Source of the DNA: an uncultured Lachnospiraceae bacterium
Lineage (GTDB): Bacteria > Bacillota > Clostridia > Lachnospirales > Lachnospiraceae
NCBI GenBank assembly: GCA_902803305.1
Contig: CADCPL010000167.1
Location: forward strand, 1 to 21,563
DNA length: 21,563 nt
Reading direction: 5' to 3'
Part shown: piece after piece, positions 1 to 8,455 of the stretch
Layout: every line of letters begins with the position of its first letter
Position numbering within the stretch: position 1 is the first letter of the stretch
The notes under the pieces: model-generated
What the model was told of the DNA's origin: nothing
Databases searched by the model: none
The model's input: the letters and a program-made list of their open reading frames with translations, nothing else
Program-made: the position numbers and the translations under genes

Positions 1-782
1 AGCTGACTGACATTTACCTCTCCGTTAACGAGCTGGTACATTCCGGGAAGAGTCTTGAGTTCGCATTTTGTCTGCTTGCAGATCTCGAGGATGTCACGTA
101 TCGTTGACTTCGATGCGGTCGGCATCGCAATGATGATCTCATCTATATCATACTTGACCGCATTCTCGATGATGTCATCCCTGCCGCCCACGACCTTCAC
201 ACCGTGTATGTAGTTGCCGATCTTCGATCTGTCATCATCGATGACACACATCGCATTCTTTTCTATGTAGCTTGACGAGCGCATCTCGCGGATCAGCGTG
301 TTACCGGCATCTCCGGCGCCGATTATCATGACGTTAACGCTCTTGGCGCTTCTGACACGCTTTTCGATGAACGTCCTAAATACCCTGTAAAAGAATCTGG
401 TCACCGCGACAAACGCAAGAAGAAATCCTCCGAAGAACACGTAACAACTCCTCGGATAGACCCAGTGAAGCACAAGATTGACCGTTATCATCTGTATAAC
501 GGCGGAGGAAACGCATGCCCCCAGCATACTCAGCATCTCCGGGGCGCCCGCATACTCCCACAGGCTCTGATACAGATGGAACAGCCAGAAAAGTATAAGA
601 GTTATGATTATCGAATACGGAAGAAAACCGACAGCCGTATCTACATACACTCTGTCGGGTATCTCCGATATTGAAAAGTCAAACCGTGCAATGAGCGCAA
701 GAAACGTTGCAACAACGACGGACAGCGTGTCGCAAAGCATCAGCCCTATTCTACGGATTATCAGTTGTCTGCTCTTTATCAT
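1..782 (-). CDS. CapD/WbpM-type polysaccharide biosynthesis protein (nucleotide-sugar dehydratase/epimerase), N-terminal part
   Basis: Only the first 260 residues lie in the window; the gene continues past the left edge. The visible part has four predicted membrane helices (roughly residues 10-32, 50-70, 84-106 and 113-132), then a Rossmann-type nucleotide-binding segment starting VNVMIIGAGDAGN (residues 149-161) and a second fold half with EIIIAMPTASK. This layout matches membrane-anchored CapD/WbpM/PglF-type enzymes, which convert UDP-N-acetylhexosamines at the inner membrane face. The catalytic short-chain-dehydrogenase domain should lie beyond the edge and cannot be checked. The ATG at 782 is the only reasonable start, because an in-frame TGA lies just upstream; no clear ribosome site is visible. 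It is the last visible gene of the polysaccharide operon, 37 bases after the second Wzy-like gene. The family assignment is firm; the exact sugar reaction is unknown. Confidence 0.85.
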   Translation of the reverse strand, partial: MIKSRQLIIRRIGLMLCDTLSVVVATFLALIARFDFSISEIPDRVYVDTAVGFLPYSIIITLILFWLFHLYQSLWEYAGAPEMLSMLGACVSSAVIQMITVNLVLHWVYPRSCYVFFGGFLLAFVAVTRFFYRVFRTFIEKRVRSAKSVNVMIIGAGDAGNTLIREMRSSSYIEKNAMCVIDDDRSKIGNYIHGVKVVGGRDDIIENAVKYDIDEIIIAMPTASKSTIRDILEICKQTKCELKTLPGMYQLVNGEVNVSQ

Positions 783-819
783 ACAAAAACCGTGCCAATT
801 TATTCAAAAGATAATTATA

Positions 820-1962
820 TCAAACAGACCGTGCTATTGCAATTAACGCAAGGACTGCCGTAAGGAACGGAGGCACTATGAAAAAGTTCTCCATGAACGA
901 TGCCGCAAGTATCGCAAATACCGCAGCGACAGCCGATCTGGACACTATGTTGTCCGTATACTGCCGAAGGCCCAGCAGCCTGTTGATCAGCATAGTGCAT
1001 ATACATACAAATACGATCAGGCCGTGCACTATCAATATGTCGAGAAGACCGTTGTGCACCTCGAACATACCGCCCATCCACTCGGCTCTCAGCTTGTATG
1101 AGCTGCCTATCCCGAATATGGGGCTCTTCATAAATGCCGACCACAGATCGGCCCATATCTCGTCCCTTCCTGAGATTATGTCTTTGTAGAAAATCCTTAC
1201 ATCAAAAGCACTTGCATACTTTCCCAGCCACACGTATATGAGCGATACGGCAATGGCCCCGAGCGTCGCCCCGAGAGTCAGCACCGTATAGAATGCTTTA
1301 TTTTTCCATACCTTTGCAGGGATGAGCAGCAGAACGGTAAAAGTCACAAGACCAAGGAGCGCACATCTTGCCCGGTACCATGCGATTATGTTGTATCCCC
1401 ACACGAACATGAACGGTATGAAAAAAGTCAGGAAGCGATATCCTATGTTGCCCGTTGCCATGAGCCTCCGGCGTGTACTGATGCTGAGCGTTATCGCGAA
1501 CACGAATCCCGTTATGAGTACCAGCCCGCCGTAGTTCGTGTTATATCCCTTGAAGTAACCTTTAACGTCGTATGTCCAGTAGATGAAATAAAACCCGGTA
1601 TATAACAGACAGAACCATGAAAGTATCTTCGAGAACCTGATCTTATCGGCAAGATATACAAAAAGAGCAACATCCACGGCTGTAAACCACGCTCCCTTTC
1701 CCGAATGAACGATCAATATACCGACAGCCGCCACTACCGCAACAACTGCCACTATCCACAGTCCCTTATCCTTTAAGCCGTTCTCCGTATAAACAGCTGC
1801 CGCGGCAACAAGGAACGGGAACAGAAATACCGTCCCGTACGGCGCAAAGAACTCATACCATTCATACTCATTCCACAACAGGATCGTCTGAATGACAAAG
1901 GATGCGACAAGCGCTATATTGACCGCCTTTATTAACTTTTCCCTATTTTTTAGCATTTCCAT
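820..1962 (-). CDS. O-antigen ligase/polymerase family membrane protein (Wzy/WaaL-like), copy 2
   Basis: A 380-residue polytopic membrane protein with about 10-11 helices. The C-terminal half carries the pattern of the Wzy_C/O-antigen ligase family: YRARC (196-200), a periplasmic loop with SGRDEIW (264-270), SPIFGIG (280-286) and VHN (302-304). Such proteins join lipid-linked glycan units outside the membrane, as polymerase or ligase. It is clearly a paralog of the 3396-4610 gene; the two share FYK-x-I-x-SGR-x-x-IW, the P-x-x-GIG motif and VHN, and they flank the flippase gene. The start overlaps the end of the flippase gene by 20 bases, with a weak AAAGAG ribosome site 8 bases upstream; a second ATG two codons in is an alternative. 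Whether this copy is the polymerase or the ligase cannot be read from sequence. Confidence 0.87.
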   Translation of the reverse strand: MEMLKNREKLIKAVNIALVASFVIQTILLWNEYEWYEFFAPYGTVFLFPFLVAAAAVYTENGLKDKGLWIVAVVAVVAAVGILIVHSGKGAWFTAVDVALFVYLADKIRFSKILSWFCLLYTGFYFIYWTYDVKGYFKGYNTNYGGLVLITGFVFAITLSISTRRRLMATGNIGYRFLTFFIPFMFVWGYNIIAWYRARCALLGLVTFTVLLLIPAKVWKNKAFYTVLTLGATLGAIAVSLIYVWLGKYASAFDVRIFYKDIISGRDEIWADLWSAFMKSPIFGIGSSYKLRAEWMGGMFEVHNGLLDILIVHGLIVFVCICTMLINRLLGLRQYTDNIVSRSAVAAVFAILAASFMENFFIVPPFLTAVLALIAIARSV

Positions 1963-3394
1963 GAAGTCTGCTCTTTACCTGCTGTGCTATCTTACGGACT
2001 ATGACCGACACGTCATTATGATACAGCAGTATCAGTACTGCCAGCATGACCACAGAGATCACATATCTTCCGTTTATCCTTCCGATCATCGCAACGGACA
2101 ATGCCACGAGGATCAGATATGCCAGTATGTCGACAAGCATGTTGTTATCCAGTATCACGTATTTTCTGACAAAAGCATATGCAAGTGCCCACATGATCGC
2201 ATAGCTTACCGCCGTTGCAACAGCTGCACCCATCGCACCAAGCATAGGGATGAGAAGAAGGTTTCCCGCAATGTTCGCGACCGCTCCGACCGACGTTGCT
2301 ATCCCCATGGACCTGGAGTCCTTGTGAGCCAGGCAGATCGATCCGAGGAATCCGGTAAGTGCCCCGAATATCACCGAGATAAGAAGCGGCGGAACGTAGA
2401 TCCATGCTTCGTAAAACTCTTTTCTGAACAGGAATGTCGCTATCGGATTGACGAGAATTATCAGGGCCGCGCAGCCGATGATCATAAAGCAGTTATATGT
2501 CCTGTACATGCGGCTGAAAAATTCCGCGCTCTTATCATCCTTATAGCTCTTTGTTGCAGACATCTGCCACGCCTGGGCAAATATCCTCTGAAAGACCATA
2601 AGTATCGCGGGGATCTTATACGCAACCCCGTATACACCGTTGACCGCGACACCGCACATATATGCCACCAGGTATCTGTCCGCGGCATTGTTGATCCAGC
2701 TTCCGGTCGAATAAGCGATAAGAGGCATACCGTACAAAAGCATCTGCCCCCGCAGCTCCTCATCCATCCGTACATCCTTTATGATATCCGCCGACTTTGC
2801 AACGGAAAACATCAGCACCGATGCGAGCACGTAAGCAAGTATCTGCGAATAAATATATCCGTTCAGACCTATCTTTATAACGAGAAGGAACACGATATTT
2901 GACACGACCGTGACAGCTGTGGAGCATACGCTTCCGATAACGACTATCGGCACTGCCTCGCATCCCTGGAAATAAAGGATCAGGAACTCAAACAACGAAT
3001 TGGCCGCAAAGAGAAGTGCGAACAGCAAAATGTACAGCCTGTACTCGGCAGGTACCACGGCAAATGCCGCAACGCACAGTCCGACCACTATCGCATCGGC
3101 CCGAAGGACATATGTCACCCCGATGCGAAGGATGCTCCCCCTCTTTTCGGCATTCTCGATCCCGAACCTAAGTGCCGCCTCCCCGATGTTCATCGTGAGC
3201 GCGGGAACGAGCAGCAGGAGCGTCACCTGCATCATATCCGCAATGCCGTATTCATACGTCGTAAGTACATCCGTATAAAGCGGAACAAGCAGGAAAACAA
3301 GTATCTTGGACACAAAGTTGCTGACCGAGAACAGTGCTATGTTTCCTGCCAGGTATTGGTATTTTCCTTTTGTCTTTACTTCTTTTGAAGCCAT
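1943..3394 (-). CDS. Wzx-type oligosaccharide flippase (polysaccharide transporter, MOP superfamily)
   Basis: A 483-residue protein, usual for a Wzx/PST flippase, with about 12-14 hydrophobic helices along its whole length. The N-terminus (NIALFSVSNFVSKILVFLLVPLYTD split over residues 18-42) and the segment TTYEYGIADM (45-54) match the start of MOP-superfamily polysaccharide exporters, where a short cytoplasmic head leads into helix 1 and the loop before helix 2. The protein should turn undecaprenyl-diphosphate-linked repeat units from the cytoplasmic to the outer face of the membrane. The ATG at 3394 follows AAGGG by 5 bases and lies 1 base after the stop of the preceding Wzy-like gene, so the genes are translationally coupled. 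It sits between two paralogous Wzy-like genes, which supports a Wzx/Wzy-dependent pathway. Confidence 0.9.
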   Translation of the reverse strand: MASKEVKTKGKYQYLAGNIALFSVSNFVSKILVFLLVPLYTDVLTTYEYGIADMMQVTLLLLVPALTMNIGEAALRFGIENAEKRGSILRIGVTYVLRADAIVVGLCVAAFAVVPAEYRLYILLFALLFAANSLFEFLILYFQGCEAVPIVVIGSVCSTAVTVVSNIVFLLVIKIGLNGYIYSQILAYVLASVLMFSVAKSADIIKDVRMDEELRGQMLLYGMPLIAYSTGSWINNAADRYLVAYMCGVAVNGVYGVAYKIPAILMVFQRIFAQAWQMSATKSYKDDKSAEFFSRMYRTYNCFMIIGCAALIILVNPIATFLFRKEFYEAWIYVPPLLISVIFGALTGFLGSICLAHKDSRSMGIATSVGAVANIAGNLLLIPMLGAMGAAVATAVSYAIMWALAYAFVRKYVILDNNMLVDILAYLILVALSVAMIGRINGRYVISVVMLAVLILLYHNDVSVIVRKIAQQVKSRLHGNAKK

Positions 3395-3395
3395 A

Positions 3396-4610
3396 TCATC
3401 CCTTCAGGCGCTCTTTCCGACCCATGTTGGCGGTCAGCATGAGCAAAAGAGCGTTGACCGAATAGTCGGTCCATATCAGATCAACATCGAAAAACGATTC
3501 GATGCAGACGGCAAGGAGTGCGATAAACGCGCATGCACATGCACCCGGCAGACACACACTGTTTCTGCATCCGTTCCAGTTCCTGTACAGAAGAAACAGG
3601 ACAAGTGCAAATACGATGACTCCGTGTATGACAAGGATGTTATACATCGCGTTGTGGACGTTGTATTCGAAAAACGAAGTTATCGTCACATTCGTTCCGA
3701 TCCCCGTAAGCGGTTTTTTTATGAACAGGTTCCAGAACTCCAGCCATATGGCCTCACGTCCGGAAAAGATGTTCTTGTAGAAGAACGGCATCCTGAAGTT
3801 GACTCCCGATGTTCCGACCACAATATAAACCGCAACGAATACGAGCGAGCCGAGTGTGGCAAAGATGCATACCGCGTTGTAGAATGCTTTTTTTGCCCAG
3901 AACTTCTTCGGAACGATATACCGAAGCAGCAGAAAAGCGCCGAGCATTATGAATGCACCGCGCGATCTGTGATAAAGGCTTATCTGCAGGCATTTAACGA
4001 GTGCTATCGTGATGAGGAGGCCCGCCAGGCGGTTTTTTTCGTATAGTTCCTCAAAAAAGACAAGCACGTACATCATCGTAAATACCGTAAATGTCGCGGC
4101 TGTGTTGGTGTTCATCGCGAACGACGTATAATCCGCGAACATCCACGTATATACGCCGAAAAACCAGTATATGATCATCAGTGTGTACAGGCTTCCGAAC
4201 AGATACAGCTGCCATCTGTGAAACCTGATATGCGAAGACAGATAGCATATCATCGCAAAATTTGTCACGACAAAGAAGCATCCGTAACCGCTGTCTACGA
4301 TAACGATATTGATCGCCGCTATGACCGCGACAGCGATGAGCGCAAATAGATCTATATCCTTTTCCTTTATCTTTTTGATGGGATTGATATTTACGGCTGA
4401 TAAACCCGCCAGGATCACAAAGACAAACACTCCGACGTACTTTTCCGTCATCCCGTAAAATCTCGGAACGAAGAACGTAAGAGTATAGAATATGAACAGG
4501 CACAGGATCAGCAGCGTATTAACGACGTCAGTGCCCGTTGACTCTTCTTTTATTTTTGTAAGACAAGCTTTGACAGCTTCGATGTCAAAGCCTTGCTTCT
4601 TGCTTTCCAT
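3396..4610 (-). CDS. O-antigen ligase/polymerase family membrane protein (Wzy/WaaL-like), copy 1
   Basis: A 404-residue polytopic membrane protein. About 30 polar residues precede the first helix. Family signatures are SRGAF (216-220), SGREAIW (283-289) in the large outer loop, KPLTGIG (299-305) and VHN (318-320). It probably polymerises or transfers lipid-linked glycan on the outer membrane face. It is paralogous to the 820-1962 gene. The chosen ATG overlaps the end of the GT4 gene by 61 bases, which is long, but a GGGAG ribosome site sits 8 bases upstream and the next Met (residue 54) would remove the first helix. Three runs of seven A on the coding strand (at 3714-3720, 3888-3894 and 4033-4039) all lie in the phase of a -1 slippery heptamer; this may be chance from Lys-rich loops. 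Confidence 0.87.
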   Translation of the reverse strand: MESKKQGFDIEAVKACLTKIKEESTGTDVVNTLLILCLFIFYTLTFFVPRFYGMTEKYVGVFVFVILAGLSAVNINPIKKIKEKDIDLFALIAVAVIAAINIVIVDSGYGCFFVVTNFAMICYLSSHIRFHRWQLYLFGSLYTLMIIYWFFGVYTWMFADYTSFAMNTNTAATFTVFTMMYVLVFFEELYEKNRLAGLLITIALVKCLQISLYHRSRGAFIMLGAFLLLRYIVPKKFWAKKAFYNAVCIFATLGSLVFVAVYIVVGTSGVNFRMPFFYKNIFSGREAIWLEFWNLFIKKPLTGIGTNVTITSFFEYNVHNAMYNILVIHGVIVFALVLFLLYRNWNGCRNSVCLPGACACAFIALLAVCIESFFDVDLIWTDYSVNALLLMLTANMGRKERLKG

Positions 4611-5548
4611 GAATTAGACTCCCATTCCAGATCGCCCGACAGCCTGGAGACATTGGAGCTGCCCATGATGATCCTGATCTTTGAAGCGATCTCATCGGCA
4701 TCCTCACAGTTACGTATCACGTCCTCTTCGCGAAGATCCTTTATAAGCTCCAGTGCACCGACTTTTTCGGAGCAAAGAATCGGACACCCGCACACAAGCG
4801 CCTCTATCGGAGCAAGTCCGAAGGTCTCAAAACAGCTGTTCTGAACAAAGACCGCCGCCTCATCAAACAGCTTAAGTCCCTCTTCAAAGGTCACCAGTCC
4901 TCTGTTATCGACAAAATCATATGCATCGATCTTGTCGCTGTCGGCACCCTTTGCCCCGATCACGCACAGATACATCTTGGGATCATACTCCCTGCGAAGC
5001 TTTTTTACGGCTTCACATATATGAACTATCTTCTTTCTCGGCATTCCCCCGCCTATCGAAAGTATCATATGCCTGGCTCGATCGGTCCTCTTGCGGGCAT
5101 TGTGCATAAGGTCGGTATCTATGCCGTTCGAAACGCAGTCGATCTTGTCCGCATACTCGGGATAATAGTCCTTAAGCCATTTGCAGAAGCTTTCGCTCAC
5201 TGCGATGACAAGATCGGCCAGCTCAAGCGTCATTCGCTCAACCTTTTTCATCTCCTCATCGGGCTCAAGATTGATCTCATTTTCATACTCTACACACCCG
5301 TGCATTATGTATGCAGACGGTTTCTTCAGTGTTTTAGCGGCTTTCAGGCCAAGTATGTTCTGTTTACTGTATCCCGAATAGACTACCACGTCGGCACGGA
5401 GCGTATTGAACAGGATCTCTGCCGCCCGTGCAGGCTTACTCCTTCTTTTTTGATAGAGCGTACCCTTAGGAAGGTTCTTTATATAGTACTTTGTCACGTT
5501 TGCGGGGCCGGTACCCGAGACACTGTCCCCCGCCAGAAAGATCCTCAT
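4550..5548 (-). CDS. Glycosyltransferase family 4 (GT-B fold)
   Basis: A 332-residue retaining-type glycosyltransferase. The N-terminal half begins MRIFLAGDSVSGTGPAN, the acceptor-side Rossmann start with a glycine-rich loop, followed by YIMHGCVEYEN (80-90) and ADLVIAVSES (111-120). A second Rossmann half begins near SIGGGMPRKK (164-173). The donor-site motif E-x7-E is present as ETFGLAPIE (241-249), followed by ALVCGCPILCSE. It should add a sugar from a nucleotide donor to the lipid-linked intermediate at the inner membrane face. No membrane segments are seen. The start shares an ATGA overlap with the upstream GT2 gene, so they are coupled. It is slightly short for GT4 (usually 350-400 residues) but both halves are present. 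The sugar specificity is unknown. Confidence 0.9.
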   Translation of the reverse strand: MRIFLAGDSVSGTGPANVTKYYIKNLPKGTLYQKRRSKPARAAEILFNTLRADVVVYSGYSKQNILGLKAAKTLKKPSAYIMHGCVEYENEINLEPDEEMKKVERMTLELADLVIAVSESFCKWLKDYYPEYADKIDCVSNGIDTDLMHNARKRTDRARHMILSIGGGMPRKKIVHICEAVKKLRREYDPKMYLCVIGAKGADSDKIDAYDFVDNRGLVTFEEGLKLFDEAAVFVQNSCFETFGLAPIEALVCGCPILCSEKVGALELIKDLREEDVIRNCEDADEIASKIRIIMGSSNVSRLSGDLEWESNSWKARSKALTSKLSKLVLQK

Positions 5549-6339
5549 TTTTTCCCTCTTATGGCCTCTTTGTACTGCCTGCGTCCTTCAAGCATGGCAG
5601 CTATCGCTGCTGCTATTGACATGTTATTCGAATAGAGCTTTCTCTTGCGCAGGGCGAACTGAAGTATGAGTATCAGCGAGAACGCATGCGTCATCGCGGT
5701 ATAGTTCGCTCCTCTTGATATGAAAAAGTCCCTGTTATAGCCTTTGAACCACGTAGACTCCTCGTCTCTGACCGCTGCGATCATCTTCGGAACATACATG
5801 ATCCTGAGGCCCTTTTTCAGGCATTCATACAGGAACAGATTCTCCTCTCCGAGAAAAAACCGTGCTCCGGCTCCGAACAGTTCGTCAAACCGGACATCCA
5901 CTCTGCTGCGCCTGATGGCTATCTCGGGAGAAAAGATCTTTAGTACCGACAGGTATCCCATCCTCCGCGGCCTGTCAAAAACCGGGCGCTGTCTCTCCGG
6001 TCTTTTGATGAAGAACACGATGATATCCGCATCATATGTGTTAAAAGCGTCGTTTATGATCCTGTCATAGTCCGGTACATATTCAACGTCGTTGTCGCAG
6101 AGTATGCATATATCCCCTGCTGCATAGCGAAGAGCCATGTTACGGCTGGCAGACAGCCCTCTTTCCTTTGTTTCGATATATGTGACTTCAAAGGTATGGC
6201 CATCCTTCTCGCGCGTGCTTTTTCGATCGCACTTGCGATCGCACTGATTTATCACGACGCAGTCGCTGTGTATTCCGAGCGTATCGATATAATCTTCGTT
6301 GTCGAGATACATTGCCGACAGGAGAACTTCCGGTTCCAT
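5545..6339 (-). CDS. Glycosyltransferase family 2
   Basis: A 264-residue GT-A-fold glycosyltransferase. Its N-terminus is of the less common type that starts with SAMYLDNEDYID and VVINQCD (28-34) rather than VSIIVP. Then come ERGLSASRNMALRYAAGDICIL (59-80, shown here as the conserved donor-binding stretch) and the metal/nucleotide motif DND (82-84 in CDNDVEY). Later, FLGEENLFLYECLKKG provides the acceptor-side acidic pair. It likely adds one sugar to the growing repeat unit in the cytoplasm. The start ATG follows the upstream GT2 stop directly (TAGATG), with AAGGAGG 6 bases before it. Residues 33-40 are a tandem CDRK-CDRK from a 12-base DNA repeat at 6220-6243. The C-terminus is hydrophobic or basic and may touch the membrane. 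Confidence 0.88.
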   Translation of the reverse strand: MEPEVLLSAMYLDNEDYIDTLGIHSDCVVINQCDRKCDRKSTREKDGHTFEVTYIETKERGLSASRNMALRYAAGDICILCDNDVEYVPDYDRIINDAFNTYDADIIVFFIKRPERQRPVFDRPRRMGYLSVLKIFSPEIAIRRSRVDVRFDELFGAGARFFLGEENLFLYECLKKGLRIMYVPKMIAAVRDEESTWFKGYNRDFFISRGANYTAMTHAFSLILILQFALRKRKLYSNNMSIAAAIAAMLEGRRQYKEAIRGKK

Positions 6340-7086
6340 CTAAACCCTCCTTGCAACGGCACGAACGGCCCAGAAACAAAAACAACAGCAGCTATGCGCA
6401 AGACCCAGATGCTCCACATTTCTGTACAGATTCCATATCCGCTTTATGGCTTCGAGCTTATTGGATGAGAGTTGTTTTCCCATCCTTCTGTACAGTGTCA
6501 GGTTTTCATCAAGTCCGTATGCCACCCGGCCGGTCTTTAGGACCTTCCACCATGTCGCAGTATCCTCACTGCTCACATACGGCATGTGTATCTCATCCTT
6601 TGAGAGTTTTTCCATGTCAAACATCACGGTACTCGTAAATATCGTGGTGTTGCGAAGCGCCTCCCTGTAACTGATAGTCCGGGGAACCCTTACGATCTTA
6701 CCGAGACCTGTGCCGTTTTCATCGGCAAACTCATAGCCCGTAAAAGAGAATGCGGCATCCGTCTTTTTCATGAATTCGATCTGACGTCTCAGCTTATCCT
6801 CCGCCCACAGATCATCTGCATCAAGGAAGGCGATATAGCGTCCGCTCGCAGCATCTATACCCGTGTTCCTGGCTCCGGCCACGCCCTTTGGTCCGCTGTT
6901 TTGAAGGAGCTTTACGTTATCCGACAGAAATCCCGCGATGATATCCCGGCTGTTATCGGTCGAGCCGTCATCTACGAGCAGAAGTTCATGATCCGTGTGG
7001 GTTTGCTTTAATACAGACGTGATCGTGTCGGCAATACAGCGACCTGCATTGTATACCGGCACGACTATACTGACCGTGTCACGCAT
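6340..7086 (-). CDS. Glycosyltransferase family 2
   Basis: A 248-residue inverting-type GT-A glycosyltransferase beginning MRDTVSIVVPVYNAG. It carries VDDGSTD (38-44), the RNTGIDAASG donor-site stretch (73-82), DADD (89-92) and an ED pair in SSEDTATWWKVLKTG near residue 160 that fits the catalytic base region. A longer reading from 7125 is possible, but the ATG at 7086 has GGGG about 7 bases upstream and gives the family's usual N-terminus, so it was preferred. It overlaps the end of the sugar-phosphate transferase gene by 8 bases. The C-terminus is unusual: a cysteine-rich stretch (SCCCFCFW) followed by RAVARRV. It should extend the lipid-linked glycan; donor and linkage are unknown. Confidence 0.9.
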   Translation of the reverse strand: MRDTVSIVVPVYNAGRCIADTITSVLKQTHTDHELLLVDDGSTDNSRDIIAGFLSDNVKLLQNSGPKGVAGARNTGIDAASGRYIAFLDADDLWAEDKLRRQIEFMKKTDAAFSFTGYEFADENGTGLGKIVRVPRTISYREALRNTTIFTSTVMFDMEKLSKDEIHMPYVSSEDTATWWKVLKTGRVAYGLDENLTLYRRMGKQLSSNKLEAIKRIWNLYRNVEHLGLAHSCCCFCFWAVRAVARRV

Positions 7087-8449
7087 TGTCGTCCCCTTTC
7101 GGCGAAAAACCGTTATCCTCCGCAACTCCCTCGCTGCTGTCGATAAGAAACAGCGTCTTCAGCGTCAGTATCATCAGACGAAGATCGAGCCATACGGAAA
7201 AGTTCTCGATATAGAACAGATCGAGCTTGAGCTTGTCATATGGCCTTGTATTGTATTTCCCGTATACCTGGGCATATCCGGTTATGCCTGCCGTGACCTT
7301 TGTCCTGTAGGCAAACTCCGGCATCATCTGCGTATATTCCTTTATCTTCTCGGGTCTTTCGGGACGCGGTCCGACAAATGACATATCTCCCGCAAGGACG
7401 TTGAACAACTGGGGAAGCTCATCTATACGAAGCTTCCTGATAACGGAACCCACGGGAGTGATCCTGTCGTCGTTTTTCGTCGCAAGCCTTGCTTTTCCGT
7501 CCTTCTCGGCCTCCTCTATCATGCTCCTGAACTTGATTATCCGAAACTCTTTATTATCCTTTGTGCATCTGACCTGTTTATAAAATACGCTCCCGCCGTC
7601 ACAGGCTTTGACCGCGATCGCCGTGATGATCATGATCGGCGATGTAACGATCAGGACGAAAAGAGCGAGCACGATGTCAAACAGCCTCTTTATCAGCCTC
7701 TGCTCCGCCTCTATCGGATCACTTTTCGTAAACAGGAGCGGCGTGTCAAACAGATGCAGGTTCTGTGAACCCTTGAGTACTATGTCCATGATCTTGGGAC
7801 TTACGTATATCTCTACATCATTCTCATAACAGGTCTTAAACACGCTGTTTCTGATCTCGCTCGGGATGTCCCAGAGCATGACGGCCTCATGATTTTTTAT
7901 CTCATCACATGCCTTGTCTATACCATCCGCCACATTAACTGAAGCAGTCACTGTGAACTGATGTCTTCTCGTCTTGAACTTGTCGATGATGATATCCTGA
8001 CTGTTTCCCCCGTATATGAGCAGAACATCGATCGGCGGGAACAGAGCCCTGTATCCCATCGTGGTGGCAAATATCCACGCCGCTATCATCAGACACTGTA
8101 TGATCATCCCCACCAGAAGGGGGATTACCGTCGGCAGACGATATGCAAGAAGACATATTATCGCATAAAAGAGCACGTTGGCGACAAGCGTCGCAAAGCC
8201 CTGCGACAGCGCCAGCTCTATCATACGGAACGACCCTATCTTGAGCCCTCCGTACGTTACCGAAGCAAATAACAATATGAGAAAATAAACTACGGCGATG
8301 AATACATGACCCCAGAAATAAAAGGCTTTGGGAATACCGGTGTTGTAATACCTTATCCATACATACAGCATGATACCTGTTTCGATCAGCAGTATGAGCA
8401 CGGATACCGCAAAAAGATATGCTCTTGTCCGGAACTGTTTACGGCTCAA
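7079..8449 (-). CDS. Exopolysaccharide polyprenyl glycosylphosphotransferase (WcaJ/EpsE-type initiating sugar transferase)
   Basis: A 456-residue membrane protein that starts the glycan by moving a sugar-1-phosphate from a nucleotide sugar onto undecaprenyl phosphate. Four to five helices fill residues 10-130. A Rossmann-like middle domain follows (about 140-240). The conserved catalytic bacterial sugar-transferase domain starts at RLIKRLFDI (251-259) with its hydrophobic hairpin, then VFYKQVR (288-294), IIKFRSM (304-310), the catalytic-region DELPQL (343-348) and GPRPERP (360-366). The start is TTG at 8449, with GGGAG 9 bases upstream; the next Met (27) would cut into the first helix. It lies 6 bases after the upstream GT2 stop. 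The family call is near certain; the sugar (hexose or N-acetylhexosamine) is not readable. Confidence 0.95.
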   Translation of the reverse strand: MSRKQFRTRAYLFAVSVLILLIETGIMLYVWIRYYNTGIPKAFYFWGHVFIAVVYFLILLFASVTYGGLKIGSFRMIELALSQGFATLVANVLFYAIICLLAYRLPTVIPLLVGMIIQCLMIAAWIFATTMGYRALFPPIDVLLIYGGNSQDIIIDKFKTRRHQFTVTASVNVADGIDKACDEIKNHEAVMLWDIPSEIRNSVFKTCYENDVEIYVSPKIMDIVLKGSQNLHLFDTPLLFTKSDPIEAEQRLIKRLFDIVLALFVLIVTSPIMIITAIAVKACDGGSVFYKQVRCTKDNKEFRIIKFRSMIEEAEKDGKARLATKNDDRITPVGSVIRKLRIDELPQLFNVLAGDMSFVGPRPERPEKIKEYTQMMPEFAYRTKVTAGITGYAQVYGKYNTRPYDKLKLDLFYIENFSVWLDLRLMILTLKTLFLIDSSEGVAEDNGFSPKGDDNA

Positions 8450-8455
8450 TCCTTA

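Noticed and set aside
7087..7125. Upstream extension of the 248-residue GT2
   Set aside because: The added 13 residues overlap the sugar transferase gene and precede the family N-terminus; the inner ATG has a good ribosome site.
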